Shown in pieces: positions 1 through 9,404 of a stretch of DNA of 64,000 nt (positions are counted from its first letter, which is position 1; the number at the start of each line of letters is the position of its first letter). Source of the DNA: Sediminibacillus halophilus (GTDB lineage: Bacteria > Bacillota > Bacilli > Bacillales > Amphibacillaceae); contig NZ_FNHF01000002.1 in NCBI RefSeq assembly GCF_900103695.1, positions 186,001 through 250,000 of the forward strand, read 5' to 3'. The notes under the pieces are model-generated. The model saw only the letters and a program-made list of their open reading frames with translations. It did not search any database and had not been told where the DNA came from. The translations under genes were made by a program, and so were the position numbers.

Positions 1-688
1 AGACCGCCTCCGGGAAGTCGATTTTGATTCCATGTTTGTAAATAATCGAAATGATATCGATGCCCGGATCATTTTTGTGCCCTAGGATTTGCAATACTTC
101 TCCCTCGGCACTCATGCGGCCTTCAGGAAACTTAGTGATTTTGACGATCACTTTATGGCCGTCTACTGCCCCTTTGGAAGCACTTTTTGGAACAAAAATA
201 TCATTTGGAATCCTTTTGTCGTCCGCAATGACAAAACCAAAATTCCCGTTGTCATCGTAAGTACCGACCACTTCAGTGGCAGCACGCTCCAATATGCGGA
301 CCACTACCCCTTCCGGCCGCTTGCCGTGCTCGTCCCTTCCCTCAATCCGGACGAGGACCTTATCGTTATTCATTGCCGACTGTAGGTCTGCGTGATTGAT
401 GTAGACATCGTCTGAACCTTCTTCTTCCGGTATCAAGAATGCAAAACCTTTCGCATGCATCTGTATTTTTCCGCGAATTAAATTCATTCTTTCAGGAGGA
501 CCATATCGGTTTTTCCTCGTCCTGACCAGTTCCCCTGCTTCTTCCAGCTCATTAAGATTTTTCATCAGAATTTTAAAATCGTCCGCCTCCTGTAAATCGA
601 GAATTTCTTCGATTTCCTGTACAGACAATGGCTTGGACGCATTTTCTTTGAAGTAATCCATTATTTGCTGTTTCATTTCGTTTTCCAA
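1..688 (-). CDS. rnr: Ribonuclease R, 5' part only
   Basis: Processive 3'-5' exoribonuclease of the RNB family, which degrades structured RNA and works with tmRNA in many bacteria. Only about 229 N-terminal codons are in the window; the gene runs off the left edge. The reverse-strand translation shows the N-terminal winged-helix region (LSVQEIEEILDL) followed by cold-shock-type OB folds (GPPERMNLIRGKIQMHAKGF, then DDVYINHADL). The start is TTG at 688, preceded by GGAAGGTG; the next ATG is only four codons further in. In Bacillus this gene sits between est and smpB, and est is indeed just upstream here. Identity is firm; nothing can be said about the catalytic domain. Confidence 0.93.
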   Translation of the reverse strand, partial: MENEMKQQIMDYFKENASKPLSVQEIEEILDLQEADDFKILMKNLNELEEAGELVRTRKNRYGPPERMNLIRGKIQMHAKGFAFLIPEEEGSDDVYINHADLQSAMNNDKVLVRIEGRDEHGKRPEGVVVRILERAATEVVGTYDDNGNFGFVIADDKRIPNDIFVPKSASKGAVDGHKVIVKITKFPEGRMSAEGEVLQILGHKNDPGIDIISIIYKHGIKIDFPEAV

Positions 689-768
689 ACGCTCACCTTC
701 CTTCGCAAATATTTAACTCATTACGTTCGGTCTTTTTTCCAGAATGGTATAAGTATTTCTATTATGCC

Positions 769-1512
769 TTAACTCCATTCCAAGGATTCCAAAAATTGAT
801 AAATATCCTCATGAAGCTGGTCTTTTTCTTTGTCTAGTGTTATCACATGGGAGGAATCTTCATACCATTTCATGTCTTTATGGTCTGCTTCCACATTATC
901 ATATATGTAAGAAGCACTATCCGTATTGATCATTTCATCATTCCTAGCCTGTACAACAAAGGTTGGTGCATAAATTTCATCCACCTTTCCCTTCACTTCA
1001 GTAATCAATCCTCCCAAGTCATGGAACATACGGCTGGAATGATCAAGTAATTCCTGAACCTCACGATCAATCGTCTGCTCATCTTTTTTCTCTAGTTGTT
1101 TGAACTCCTTGGCAAATGACTGAAAACCCTTCGTCAGCTGCTTTTCGTTGTCAAAAAACATCGGTGCACACATCGGAATGATTGCTTTGACAGGTCGGGA
1201 ATGTGCAAGTTTCAACCCAAGTACCCCTCCAAGAGACAAACCGGCAATCGCGATTTCCCGGTGGCCCATATCCTCCAGATGTTTCATTGCCGCTTGGACG
1301 TCCTCCCACCATTGATCAGGATGGGCTTTGATCAATTCTTCAGGCGGTGCTCCATGCCCCCGATAAATGGGTGCGTGGCAGGTGTACCCCTTCTTTTGCA
1401 GGTATCTTCCAAGCATCCGTACATCAGCCGTATGGCCAGTGAATCCATGTAATAATAATACCGCACGCTCTCCACCTTCAAACGTGAATGGTTCCGGCAG
1501 TTTGATTTTCAT
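769..1512 (-). CDS. est: Carboxylesterase (Est30/YvaK family)
   Basis: Alpha/beta-hydrolase that cleaves short- to medium-chain carboxyl esters in the cytoplasm. The protein has 247 residues, the usual length of Est30. The oxyanion motif LLLHGFTG is near residue 20, the nucleophile is in GLSLGG (Ser93), and the acid and base are likely in ARNDEM and DSSHV near the C-terminus. I chose the ATG at 1512 over an in-frame GTG 12 bases upstream, because that GTG is part of the ribosome site GAGGAGTGG itself. It lies between rnr and secG, the conserved Bacillus order. A terminator separates it from secG, so it probably has its own promoter. Confidence 0.92.
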   Translation of the reverse strand: MKIKLPEPFTFEGGERAVLLLHGFTGHTADVRMLGRYLQKKGYTCHAPIYRGHGAPPEELIKAHPDQWWEDVQAAMKHLEDMGHREIAIAGLSLGGVLGLKLAHSRPVKAIIPMCAPMFFDNEKQLTKGFQSFAKEFKQLEKKDEQTIDREVQELLDHSSRMFHDLGGLITEVKGKVDEIYAPTFVVQARNDEMINTDSASYIYDNVEADHKDMKWYEDSSHVITLDKEKDQLHEDIYQFLESLEWS

Positions 1513-1663
1513 AATTGCTTCCACTCCTCAATTTTCGCTGTTCAATATGTTTTTTGTCTACAACGTAAACCTGTTCTTCTTACAGGGGGCACCGTTGTAT
1601 TTCTCTTCCCCTATTTTAGCTTTCTTATGAAGGATTGTAACGGAATAAGGTTTTCCTTTAAGC

Positions 1664-1705
1664 GACTAAACTAAACAATCCCCTGCCGCACTTGCAGCAA
1701 GGGAT
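1664..1705 (-). terminator. Terminator after secG
   Basis: On the minus strand ATCCCTTGCTGC pairs with GCGGCAGGGGAT through 12 pairs (two wobble) around a 4-base loop, followed by TTGTTTAGTTT. It lies 50 bases beyond the secG stop. Confidence 0.8.
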
Positions 1706-1754
1706 CATTGGGATACCTTATTCAAATTCACTCAGCCTTGTTCAGGCTATAGTC

Positions 1755-1991
1755 TTAAGGTTGCAAAATAAAACCAACTACAAACGTCAGCACGAACAAA
1801 ACAACCGAAGCTACCACGGTCGCCCGGTGAAGTACTAAATCCATTCCCCGTGCTTTCTGTTTGCCGAAAAGCTGCTCCGCTCCTCCAGAGATTGCTCCCG
1901 AAAGACCAGCACTTTTTCCAGACTGAAGCAAAACCAATACGATAAGTGCAATTGCATCAATGATTAATAACGTAATCGCAGCTGCATACAT
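1755..1991 (-). CDS. secG: Preprotein translocase subunit SecG
   Basis: Small membrane subunit of the SecYEG channel that assists protein export. It has 78 residues with two membrane helices (residues 3-22 and 55-76) joined by a Gly/Ser-rich cytoplasmic loop carrying the family signature [20 protein letters not shown]. The ribosome site GGGGGTG lies 6 bases before ATG. The position next to est and rnr matches Bacillus gene order. Nothing odd. Confidence 0.96.
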   Translation of the reverse strand: MYAAAITLLIIDAIALIVLVLLQSGKSAGLSGAISGGAEQLFGKQKARGMDLVLHRATVVASVVLFVLTFVVGFILQP

Positions 1992-2208
1992 GCTGCTACA
2001 CCCCCTAATAAACTATCCGGCTGGTTTCCGCCGATAATAAGTACATTCAGAAATTATCCTTGTCCAATCTATTTCTTATCCAAATAACCCTGCATAAAAA
2101 CGGACGATTACATATTAGTAATGTAGCATAACCCCCCGGCGCTTAGCAAGCCGATATTAGACGGTTTTCCAAATAAATATTATGATGAAATAAAAGGAGA
2201 GGAAAAAT

Positions 2209-3138
2209 ATGGAGCAAAAAACGTATTGGCTGACCACAGCTGATCAAGAAGAGGTTTTTGTCCGGAATTGGTACGAGCCAAACCAATCGCCGAAAGCCAT
2301 TATTCAGCTTGCTCATGGAATGGCAGAACATACTGCCAGATACCAGCCATTCGCCGAATTTATGGTTAAGCAAAACTTTGCTGTGTACGGCAATGATCAT
2401 CGCGGACATGGTTATACTGGAAAAAAGCAGGGCACCCTCGGTCTTCTTGACGAAAACAATGGATTTGACAAAACGGTCGAAGATCTATGGACCGTAACAA
2501 AAGTAATTAAAAGGGAACACCCCGGAAAACCTGTGTTTCTGCTCGGTCATAGTATGGGATCTTTTTTAACAAGGCGCTATATCCAGCTGCATAGCGATAA
2601 AGTTAACGGCGTTATGTTATCCGGTACAGGAAGCCATCCAGGATTCATGAACAATATTGGAAAAGGGCTGGCGATCGCAGAAAGAAAACGCAAGGGCCTT
2701 AAAGCTCCATCCAAGCTACTCAACAAGCTGGCATTCGCCAATTATAATCGGAACATTGACGATCAGGTGACTGATTTTGACTGGTTAAGCCGGGATGCTG
2801 AACTAGTTCGTGCTTATTTGGATGATCCCTTGTCCGGTTTTGTCCCGACAGCTGCTTTCTTTTTTGATTTGTTTACAGGGTTCGACCATATGGATGACCC
2901 TAACGGAATTGAGTCCATTGCCAAACAGCTTCCCATGTTGCTTTTTTCCGGAAGTATGGATCCAGTTGGAAAACAGGCAAAAGGGGTTTTTCGCACTGCT
3001 GAAACGTACTATCGACATGGCATAAGCGATATAACCGTCCGGATTTATGAAAATGGACGCCATGAAATGCTGAATGAAATAAACAAAGAAGAAGTTTATA
3101 CCGACGTCGTTAACTGGATCGAGGATGTCTTGTCCTAG
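2209..3138 (+). CDS. Alpha/beta hydrolase, lysophospholipase/monoacylglycerol lipase-like
   Basis: Hydrolase_4 (PldB-like) serine hydrolase of 309 residues, probably cleaving acyl esters of lysophospholipids or monoacylglycerols. Visible landmarks are AHGMAEHTARY (oxyanion region, about residue 36), DHRGHG, and the nucleophile elbow GHSMGS near residue 112. The acid is probably in FSGSMDPVG and the base in ENGRHEML near the C-terminus. The ribosome site AAAAGGAGAGG lies just before the ATG. No signal peptide, so it is cytoplasmic. It is transcribed alone, divergently from secG. Substrate is inferred from the family only. Confidence 0.85.
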   Translation: MEQKTYWLTTADQEEVFVRNWYEPNQSPKAIIQLAHGMAEHTARYQPFAEFMVKQNFAVYGNDHRGHGYTGKKQGTLGLLDENNGFDKTVEDLWTVTKVIKREHPGKPVFLLGHSMGSFLTRRYIQLHSDKVNGVMLSGTGSHPGFMNNIGKGLAIAERKRKGLKAPSKLLNKLAFANYNRNIDDQVTDFDWLSRDAELVRAYLDDPLSGFVPTAAFFFDLFTGFDHMDDPNGIESIAKQLPMLLFSGSMDPVGKQAKGVFRTAETYYRHGISDITVRIYENGRHEMLNEINKEEVYTDVVNWIEDVLS

Positions 3139-3184
3139 CTTAGCCACAAGTTAAAGGCATATCTTGTACTTGTGCCAGCATCAC

Positions 3185-3300
3185 GCTGCGGAAAGATCCT
3201 TCGCTTTCCGCGGGCGACTGGTGCCTCCTCCTTAAGCTCTGCTATATAGGATCTCCCCTATGCCCCTCCTTCCCTTGAAGCTACTATTTCCCTTCGCTGT
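3185..3300. repeat. Dispersed GC-rich intergenic repeat, copy 1
   Basis: This stretch contains TTCGCTTTCCGCGGGCG, CTGGT and GGATCT blocks and ends in TTCCCTTCGCT. The same blocks, in the same order, occur at 18793-18916, and rearranged or inverted near 9405-9585 and 19130-19290. It is non-coding and lies in the gap before the fructose locus. Confidence 0.7.
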
Positions 3301-3513
3301 CCACGCTTTATATTATTTTATATCTGTTTTCAAGATCACCAAGACATAAAAACTCCGTGATTCTTACCAGAACTTATCCAATTGAGAAAATGGTTGTTAG
3401 CGAAAATCCCAGCATGCCTCCTGTCCCGAACAGAAAGACTTCCATGGAAGAGTTGTGATAAGGCCTTATAAACATGACAGTATAGTATGTCTGTGACTAT
3501 TTCATGACGCATA

Positions 3514-3550
3514 TGAATGTTTTTGAATGTTTTTGAGCATTTATGATTGA
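3514..3550 (+). promoter_or_regulatory. Candidate FruR operator: four 10-bp-phased repeats
   Basis: Units start at 3514, 3524, 3534 and 3544: TGAATGTTTT twice, then TGAGCATTTA, then TGATTGAAAA. The last unit overlaps the -35 box of the fruR promoter. DeoR-family sugar regulators are known to bind direct repeats of this kind, so autoregulation by FruR, relieved by fructose 1-phosphate, is the natural inference. Confidence 0.65.
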
Positions 3551-3575
3551 AAAATGTAAGGGGTTGCTTTATGAT
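3547..3575 (+). promoter_or_regulatory. SigA promoter of the fruRKA operon
   Basis: TTGAAA (-35), a 17-base spacer and TATGAT (-10) lie about 35 bases upstream of the fruR translation start. Near-consensus vegetative promoter. Confidence 0.75.
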
Positions 3576-3609
3576 TTAATTGGTTGAGAGAAAAAAGAGG
3601 TGATGACTT

Positions 3610-4356
3610 ATCCTGACACCAGAACGACATCAATTAATTGTAAAACAAGTCGCAGAACATGGAACCGTTGCCATTCAGGAGCTTATCAAGCTGACCGCAG
3701 CTTCAGAGTCAACAATTCGCAGAGATTTAAGCGAGCTGGAAAACCAACATAAGCTGGTTCGAGTCCATGGCGGAGCTGCTTCACGGCAAACAATCAGCCA
3801 GGAATTGAGCATTCCGGAAAAAACAACCAAAAACCTTCAAGAAAAAAAACGAATTGCAGCTGAAGCGGCAGCGTTGGTTGAACCCGATGAATACATTTAC
3901 TTGGATGCAGGCACCACGACAATTGAGATGATCCCTCATTTAAAAAACAAAAATATTACGGTTGTAACAAATGGTCTCACCCATTTAGACGCATTGAGTG
4001 CACAGCAAATAACCACGTATCTGACTGGCGGTTTAGTAAAACATAAGACACGAGCCTTGATTGGCCGTGGAGCACAAATTAGTTTACAAAGCTACCGTTT
4101 TGACAAATGTTTTATCGGAGTCAACGGTATTGATTTGGCTTACGGGCTGACCACTCCCGATCCTGAAGAAGCATTGATAAAACACCAGGCCTTACAATCT
4201 GCTCAACAATGTTTTGTATTGGCGGATCATACGAAATTTGGTCAGGTATCTTTCAGCAAGATTGCAGATTTGGAAGAGGTGCTACTCATCACAAACAAAA
4301 TGGATGAAGCCATCATCTCCCCTTATCATGACAAGACAAACATAAAGGTTGTGTAA
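3610..4356 (+). CDS. fruR: DeoR-family transcriptional regulator FruR, likely ATC start
   Basis: Repressor of the fructose operon. The protein of about 248 residues has a DeoR winged helix-turn-helix (LTPERHQLIV, then SESTIRRDLSELE) and a C-terminal sugar-phosphate-sensing domain with DAGTTTIEMI and ALIGRGA. The reading frame is blocked by TGA at 3604-3606. The first codons after it are CTT, ATC, CTG, and ATC aligns with the Met of the usual N-terminus M-LTPERHQ. GAGGTGAT ends 5 bases before this ATC. The first standard in-frame start (TTG at 3805) would remove the whole DNA-binding domain. I therefore place the start at ATC 3610; CTG at 3613 or a sequencing error are alternatives. fruK follows 3 bases after the stop. 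Confidence 0.85.
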   Translation: MLTPERHQLIVKQVAEHGTVAIQELIKLTAASESTIRRDLSELENQHKLVRVHGGAASRQTISQELSIPEKTTKNLQEKKRIAAEAAALVEPDEYIYLDAGTTTIEMIPHLKNKNITVVTNGLTHLDALSAQQITTYLTGGLVKHKTRALIGRGAQISLQSYRFDKCFIGVNGIDLAYGLTTPDPEEALIKHQALQSAQQCFVLADHTKFGQVSFSKIADLEEVLLITNKMDEAIISPYHDKTNIKVV

Positions 4357-4359
4357 CAA

Positions 4360-5286
4360 ATGATTTATACATGTACATTGAATCCATCGGTGGATTACAT
4401 CATCCATGTGGAGCAGTTTTCACAGGGAGGATTGAACAGAGGGACAAATACCGCTTATTATCCAGGCGGTAAAGGGATCAACGTATCGAGAGTTCTACAA
4501 CAATTGGGCCAACAAAATACGGCATTAGGATTCCTTGGTGGCTTTACGGGGGACTTCATAAAGAAAGAATTGGACAAATCTCATATAACCCATGATTTTA
4601 TCGAAACGGAAGGTCCAACCAGAGTAAATATGAAATTGAAATCGACCGAGGAGACTGAAATCAACGGACCCGGTCCAGCCATATCTGTAAAACAGGAACA
4701 GGAATTACTTCAAAAAATCGCTTGCCTGAAAGAAGGTGACTATCTGGTCGCAGCAGGCAGTGTTCCTTCAACCATTACACCGGACTTTTATGTTAAGGCT
4801 GCAGCACTTTGCCGGAAAAACCGGGTGAACATGATAGCGGATACCTCCAGTCAGGCGTTGAAACAAATTGTCGGGCAGGAAGTTTTTCTAGTTAAACCAA
4901 ATCACCATGAACTGGGAGAATTGTTCGATACCACGATCGTTAATGTGGAAGATGCTGTTCATTATGGCCAAAAACTGCACGAGCAAGGCGCCGAGCATGT
5001 CATTATTTCAATGGGGGGACAAGGAGCTGTTTATGTAAGCGGCGACACGTATTTACAGGCAGATGTCCCTGCAGGAGAGGTTCGAAACACCGTGGGATCC
5101 GGTGACTCCATGGTAGCAGGATTTCTCGCAAGCATTGCTGCTGGCAGCAAACCGGAAATAGCTTTTCAAACTGCTGTGGCGGCAGGTAGTGCCACTGCAT
5201 TTCAGGATGATTTATGCAAAAGGGCAGACGTTGACAGCCTGCTTTCTCACGTTACGGTACATTCATTAGATAAAGGGAGGTTCTAA
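4360..5286 (+). CDS. fruK: 1-phosphofructokinase
   Basis: PfkB-family sugar kinase that phosphorylates fructose 1-phosphate to fructose 1,6-bisphosphate, feeding PTS-imported fructose into glycolysis. It has 308 residues, the normal length. The N-terminal MIYTCTLNPSVDY, the substrate motif GGKGINVSRVLQ, and the C-terminal anion-hole/catalytic motif NTVGSGDSMVAGF (GSGDS in place of the common GAGDS) are visible. It is translationally close to fruR and ends one base before the fruA ATG, so the three form one operon. Confidence 0.95.
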   Translation: MIYTCTLNPSVDYIIHVEQFSQGGLNRGTNTAYYPGGKGINVSRVLQQLGQQNTALGFLGGFTGDFIKKELDKSHITHDFIETEGPTRVNMKLKSTEETEINGPGPAISVKQEQELLQKIACLKEGDYLVAAGSVPSTITPDFYVKAAALCRKNRVNMIADTSSQALKQIVGQEVFLVKPNHHELGELFDTTIVNVEDAVHYGQKLHEQGAEHVIISMGGQGAVYVSGDTYLQADVPAGEVRNTVGSGDSMVAGFLASIAAGSKPEIAFQTAVAAGSATAFQDDLCKRADVDSLLSHVTVHSLDKGRF

Positions 5287-5287
5287 A

Positions 5288-7183
5288 ATGAAAATCACTG
5301 ACTTATTAAAAAAAGATACGATTATCCTTGATTTAAAAGCCTCGGACAAATCCGGCGTTATCGACGAGCTCGTGAGCAAGCTTGATGAAGCCGGCCGTTT
5401 AAACGATAAAGAGGCGTATAAAAATGCGATTCTCGAGCGGGAAGCCCAAAGCACGACTGGAATTGGCGAAGGCATCGCCATTCCACATGCAAAGACGGCA
5501 GCGGTTAAGACACCGGCTATCGTATTCGGAAGGTCTTCTCAGGGAATCGATTACGAGGCATTGGACGGAGCGCCCTCCAATTTATTTTTCATGATTGCCG
5601 CTTCTGAAGGCGCCAATCAGACTCACTTGGAAACCCTGTCACGCTTGTCTTCCTTCTTGATGGATAAAAAATTCCGTCAAAAGCTGGAAGAAGCATCCTC
5701 GGCAGAAGAAGTGATGGCCGTCGTTGATGCGAAAGAACAAGACGAAGCTGCTGAAGAAGAAACGACCGATGCTGGTGCTTCGAGCCGGATTCTGGCTGTA
5801 ACTGGCTGTCCGACAGGCATCGCCCATACTTACATGGCGGCAGATAAACTGAAGGAAACCGCCTCTGAAATGGGCGTCTCGATTAAAGTAGAAACGAATG
5901 GTTCCGGTGGAGTAAAAAACCGATTGACAAAGGAAGAAATCGAAGCTGCCGATGCGATTATTGTCGCAGCCGATACTAAAATCGAAACAGACCGTTTTCG
6001 CGGAAAACCTTTGATTCAAGTTCCTGTAGGCAAAGCAATCCATCAACCGGAGGAACTGCTGAACAAAGCCATCGAGAAAGATGCACCGATTTATCAAGGC
6101 GACGGAGGATCTGCTCAGGATGAAGGACCACAGGAGGAAAAAGGACGTACCGGCTTTTATAAACATTTGATGAATGGTGTTTCCAACATGCTTCCATTCG
6201 TTGTCGGCGGTGGTATCCTGATTGCCATTTCTTTCTTGTGGGGCATCAATTCAGCCGACCCGGAAAGCGCCGATTATAACCGGTTTGCCGAAATGCTTAA
6301 TACGATCGGCGGTGGAAATGCCTTCTTCTTGATGGTTCCTGTCCTTGCCGGATTTATCGCTTCCAGTATCGCTGACCGCCCTGGCTTTGCACCAGGTATG
6401 GTTGCTGGTTTGATTGCCATTTCTTCTGGTGTGGAAGGTGCAGATGGCGGATCAGGATTCCTTGGCGGCTTGATTGCAGGTTTCCTTGCCGGGTATATCA
6501 CCCTGTTAGTAAAAAAAGCTATGGAAGTATTACCGGCTATTTTTGATGGATTAAAAACAGTATTGCTTTACCCGGTCTTCTCGATCGGAATTACCGGATT
6601 GATTATGCTGTTGATCAACCCACCGTTGACGACGATTTACACTGGATTGTCCAGCTGGCTGGAAAGCCTCGGCGGTTCTAACCTAGTCTTATTGGGATTG
6701 CTGCTGGGAGGCATGATGGCAATTGATATGGGTGGACCGATCAACAAAGCCGCCTATACTTTTGGTATTGCCATGCTCGACGCTGATAACTTTTCGTTTA
6801 TCGCTGCCATTATGGCTGGCGGTATGGTACCGCCTCTTTCCCTGGCACTAGCTACAACCTTTTTCAAAAACAAGTTCACGAAACAGGAACGCGAAGCAGG
6901 TAAATCAGCCTATGCACTTGGTGCATTTTTCATCACGGAAGGGGCTATCCCGTTCGCAGCAGCCGACCCGGCCAGGGTCATCCCGTCAGTTGCCATCGGC
7001 TCTGCCATCGCAGGCGGCCTGACGATGTTGTTCGATATTGGACTAAGAGCCCCCCATGGTGGTATTGTAGTAGCTGGGCTTGTGGAAGGAAATCCACTAC
7101 TGTACTTACTGGCAATCCTTGTCGGTTCTGCTGTGAGTGCTGTCATTCTTGGATTCTTGAAAAAAGACCTGACAAAAGAGTAA
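5288..7183 (+). CDS. fruA: PTS fructose transporter, EIIABC
   Basis: Membrane permease/phosphotransferase that imports fructose as fructose 1-phosphate. The 631-residue single chain has domains in the order IIA-IIB-IIC. IIA (about 1-150) carries the phosphorylated His in GIAIPHAK. IIB (about 165-265) carries the phospho-Cys in AVTGCPTGIAHTYMAA. IIC (about 290-631) has many membrane helices with the GGPINKAAY motif. The ribosome site GGGAGG lies inside the end of fruK. Phosphate would come from HPr and EI, encoded directly downstream. Confidence 0.95.
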   Translation: MKITDLLKKDTIILDLKASDKSGVIDELVSKLDEAGRLNDKEAYKNAILEREAQSTTGIGEGIAIPHAKTAAVKTPAIVFGRSSQGIDYEALDGAPSNLFFMIAASEGANQTHLETLSRLSSFLMDKKFRQKLEEASSAEEVMAVVDAKEQDEAAEEETTDAGASSRILAVTGCPTGIAHTYMAADKLKETASEMGVSIKVETNGSGGVKNRLTKEEIEAADAIIVAADTKIETDRFRGKPLIQVPVGKAIHQPEELLNKAIEKDAPIYQGDGGSAQDEGPQEEKGRTGFYKHLMNGVSNMLPFVVGGGILIAISFLWGINSADPESADYNRFAEMLNTIGGGNAFFLMVPVLAGFIASSIADRPGFAPGMVAGLIAISSGVEGADGGSGFLGGLIAGFLAGYITLLVKKAMEVLPAIFDGLKTVLLYPVFSIGITGLIMLLINPPLTTIYTGLSSWLESLGGSNLVLLGLLLGGMMAIDMGGPINKAAYTFGIAMLDADNFSFIAAIMAGGMVPPLSLALATTFFKNKFTKQEREAGKSAYALGAFFITEGAIPFAAADPARVIPSVAIGSAIAGGLTMLFDIGLRAPHGGIVVAGLVEGNPLLYLLAILVGSAVSAVILGFLKKDLTKE

Positions 7184-7244
7184 AATAGGACAGGGAGACT
7201 GCCCGTAATTTGCTTATTATAAATTTCTATAGGAGGTTTTATCT

Positions 7245-7511
7245 ATGGTAGAAAAAACAATGACTATCACAGACGAAACAGGAGTACATGCACGTCCAGC
7301 GACGGTTCTAGTTAATAAAGCTGGTAACTTTGAATCAGACATCAATCTGGAATACAACGGAAAATCCGTCAATCTTAAATCGATTATGGGCGTAATGTCC
7401 CTTGGTATTCCAAAGGATGCTGAAATCAAAGTGACGGCCGAAGGTTCTGATGAAGAAGAAGCGTTGCAGACAATTGTTGACACCATTAAAAATGAAGGGC
7501 TAGGAGAATAA
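7245..7511 (+). CDS. ptsH: Phosphocarrier protein HPr
   Basis: Cytoplasmic phosphocarrier passing phosphate from EI to the sugar-specific EII proteins. The 88-residue protein has the catalytic His15 in TGVHARPAT and the regulatory Ser46 in [10 protein letters not shown], the site for HPr kinase that makes HPr a CcpA co-regulator in Firmicutes. The ribosome site AGGAGG precedes the ATG. Only 61 bases separate it from fruA, with no terminator or clear promoter, so read-through from the fructose promoter is likely. Confidence 0.97.
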   Translation: MVEKTMTITDETGVHARPATVLVNKAGNFESDINLEYNGKSVNLKSIMGVMSLGIPKDAEIKVTAEGSDEEEALQTIVDTIKNEGLGE

Positions 7512-7516
7512 GCATA

Positions 7517-9232
7517 ATGAACAGCATTAAGGGTATTGCAGCATCAAGCGGGATCGCAATCGCCAAAGCATATAAATTAGAGGTCCCGGAACTAACTTTC
7601 GATAAGAAAAATATCGAAAATCCAGATGCGGAGATCAAGCGCTTAGACGATGCGTTATCCGTATCTAAGCAAGAGCTGGAGATCATCAAAGAAAATGCCA
7701 GAAAGTCACTTGGCGATGAACATGCTGAGATTTTCTCGGCACACTTGCTGGTACTTAGCGATCCGGAAATGATCAATCCGATCAAGGATAAAATCAAATC
7801 AGAGAACGTCAATGCAGAAGCAGCATTAGATGAAACGGCAAACATGTTTATCGATATGTTCAAAAACATGGACAATGAGTACATGAGAGAGCGTGCTGCT
7901 GATATCCAGGACGTTACCAAACGCGTCATGGCTCACCTGCTGAAAGTGACCTTCCCTGACCCAGCATTGATCGATGAGGAAGTCGTCATTGTCGCGGAGG
8001 ATTTAACTCCTTCGGACACCGCGCAGCTGAACAAACAGTTTGTCAAAGGATTCACCACCAATATTGGCGGAAGAACTTCCCATTCTGCGATTATGGCCAG
8101 ATCCTTGGAAATTCCGGCTGTAGTGGGCACGAAAAATATTACCAACACTGCTGAAAAAGACACGTTGGTAATCGTCGATGGCATCGACGGTGAAGTCATC
8201 GTCGATCCGGGCGAGAAGCAGCTTGCAGCCTATAAGCAGAAGCAGGCTGACTTTGAAGAACAAAAACAAGAATGGGCAAAGCTGAAAGACGAACCGACGA
8301 AAACCGCTGATGGCGAGCATGTAGAGCTCGTAGCCAATATCGGTACTCCAGATGATGTTGCCGGCGTTGTCAATAATGGCGGCGAAGGTGTCGGACTATA
8401 CCGTACTGAGTTCCTTTACATGGGTAAAAGCGAGCTTCCTACTGAAGAAGAACAGTATGAAGCCTATAAATCCGTATTGGAACAAATGGGTGATAAACCA
8501 GTAGTTGTCCGCACATTGGATATCGGTGGGGATAAAGAGCTTTCGTATTTAGACTTGCCGAAAGAATTGAATCCTTTCCTAGGATTCCGTGCAATCCGTC
8601 TCTGTCTGGAACGGGATGATATTTTCCGTACCCAACTGCGCGCACTATTGCGTGCAAGTACTTCCGGCAACCTGAAAATCATGTTCCCGATGATCGCTAC
8701 ACTAGACGAATTCCGTCAGGCGAAAGCGATTCTATTAGAAGAAAAAGAGAACTTGACGAACGGCGGTACCGAAGTATCTGATGATATCGAGATCGGCATT
8801 ATGGTAGAGATTCCTTCCACTGCAGTTATTGCACGCCAATTCGCCAAGGAAGTCGACTTCTTCAGCATTGGTACCAACGACTTGATTCAATATACAATGG
8901 CGGCAGACCGGATGAACGAGCGGGTTTCTTACTTGTACCAGCCGTATAACCCTTCGATTTTGAATTTGGTCAACAATGTGATTGAAGCTGCCCACGCTGA
9001 AGGAAAATGGGCAGGAATGTGCGGGGAAATGGCTGGCGATTCAATCGCTATTCCAATCTTACTTGGACTTGGTCTGGACGAATTCAGCATGAGTGCGACA
9101 TCGATTCTTCCTGCCAGGACACAAATCAAAGATTTGTCCAAGCAAGATCTCGCCTCCTTCAAGGACAAGCTGTTATCGATGAATACAGCAGAAGAAGTCG
9201 AACAGTTCATTCGCGAGAAAACAAATCAGTAA
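7517..9232 (+). CDS. ptsI: PTS enzyme I (phosphoenolpyruvate-protein phosphotransferase)
   Basis: Transfers phosphate from phosphoenolpyruvate to HPr, the first step of all PTS uptake. The 571-residue protein has the N-terminal HPr-binding region, the active His189 in [13 protein letters not shown], and the PEP-binding barrel with [29 protein letters not shown] and the conserved Cys in [10 protein letters not shown]. It begins 5 bases after the ptsH stop, and a terminator follows, closing the fruRKA-ptsHI transcription unit. Confidence 0.97.
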   Translation: MNSIKGIAASSGIAIAKAYKLEVPELTFDKKNIENPDAEIKRLDDALSVSKQELEIIKENARKSLGDEHAEIFSAHLLVLSDPEMINPIKDKIKSENVNAEAALDETANMFIDMFKNMDNEYMRERAADIQDVTKRVMAHLLKVTFPDPALIDEEVVIVAEDLTPSDTAQLNKQFVKGFTTNIGGRTSHSAIMARSLEIPAVVGTKNITNTAEKDTLVIVDGIDGEVIVDPGEKQLAAYKQKQADFEEQKQEWAKLKDEPTKTADGEHVELVANIGTPDDVAGVVNNGGEGVGLYRTEFLYMGKSELPTEEEQYEAYKSVLEQMGDKPVVVRTLDIGGDKELSYLDLPKELNPFLGFRAIRLCLERDDIFRTQLRALLRASTSGNLKIMFPMIATLDEFRQAKAILLEEKENLTNGGTEVSDDIEIGIMVEIPSTAVIARQFAKEVDFFSIGTNDLIQYTMAADRMNERVSYLYQPYNPSILNLVNNVIEAAHAEGKWAGMCGEMAGDSIAIPILLGLGLDEFSMSATSILPARTQIKDLSKQDLASFKDKLLSMNTAEEVEQFIREKTNQ

Positions 9233-9280
9233 ATAGTTGGAAAAAATAGCTAGCACAAAAACATACTGAGCAAAGCAAAA

Positions 9281-9330
9281 ACCGAACGATGCTTCGAATT
9301 TATAACTATTCGAACACGTTCGGTTTTTTC
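9281..9330 (+). terminator. Terminator after ptsI
   Basis: ACCGAACG at 9281 pairs with CGTTCGGT at 9317, with a TTCGAA/TTCGAA inner stem, followed by a run of T. Confidence 0.85.
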
Positions 9331-9404
9331 TATTGTTAAATGAGTGCAGTCTCCCACTGCTACGGCAGGATACTCCGGTTTTCCACTGGCACGGATTCAA
9401 CTTC

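Noticed and set aside
5639-6166. 175-codon minus-strand open frame inside fruA
   Set aside because: Shadow of the well-defined IIA/IIB domains; composition is not protein-like.
7184-7244. Possible separate promoter before ptsH (TATTAT)
   Set aside because: No acceptable -35 box at 16-18 bases.
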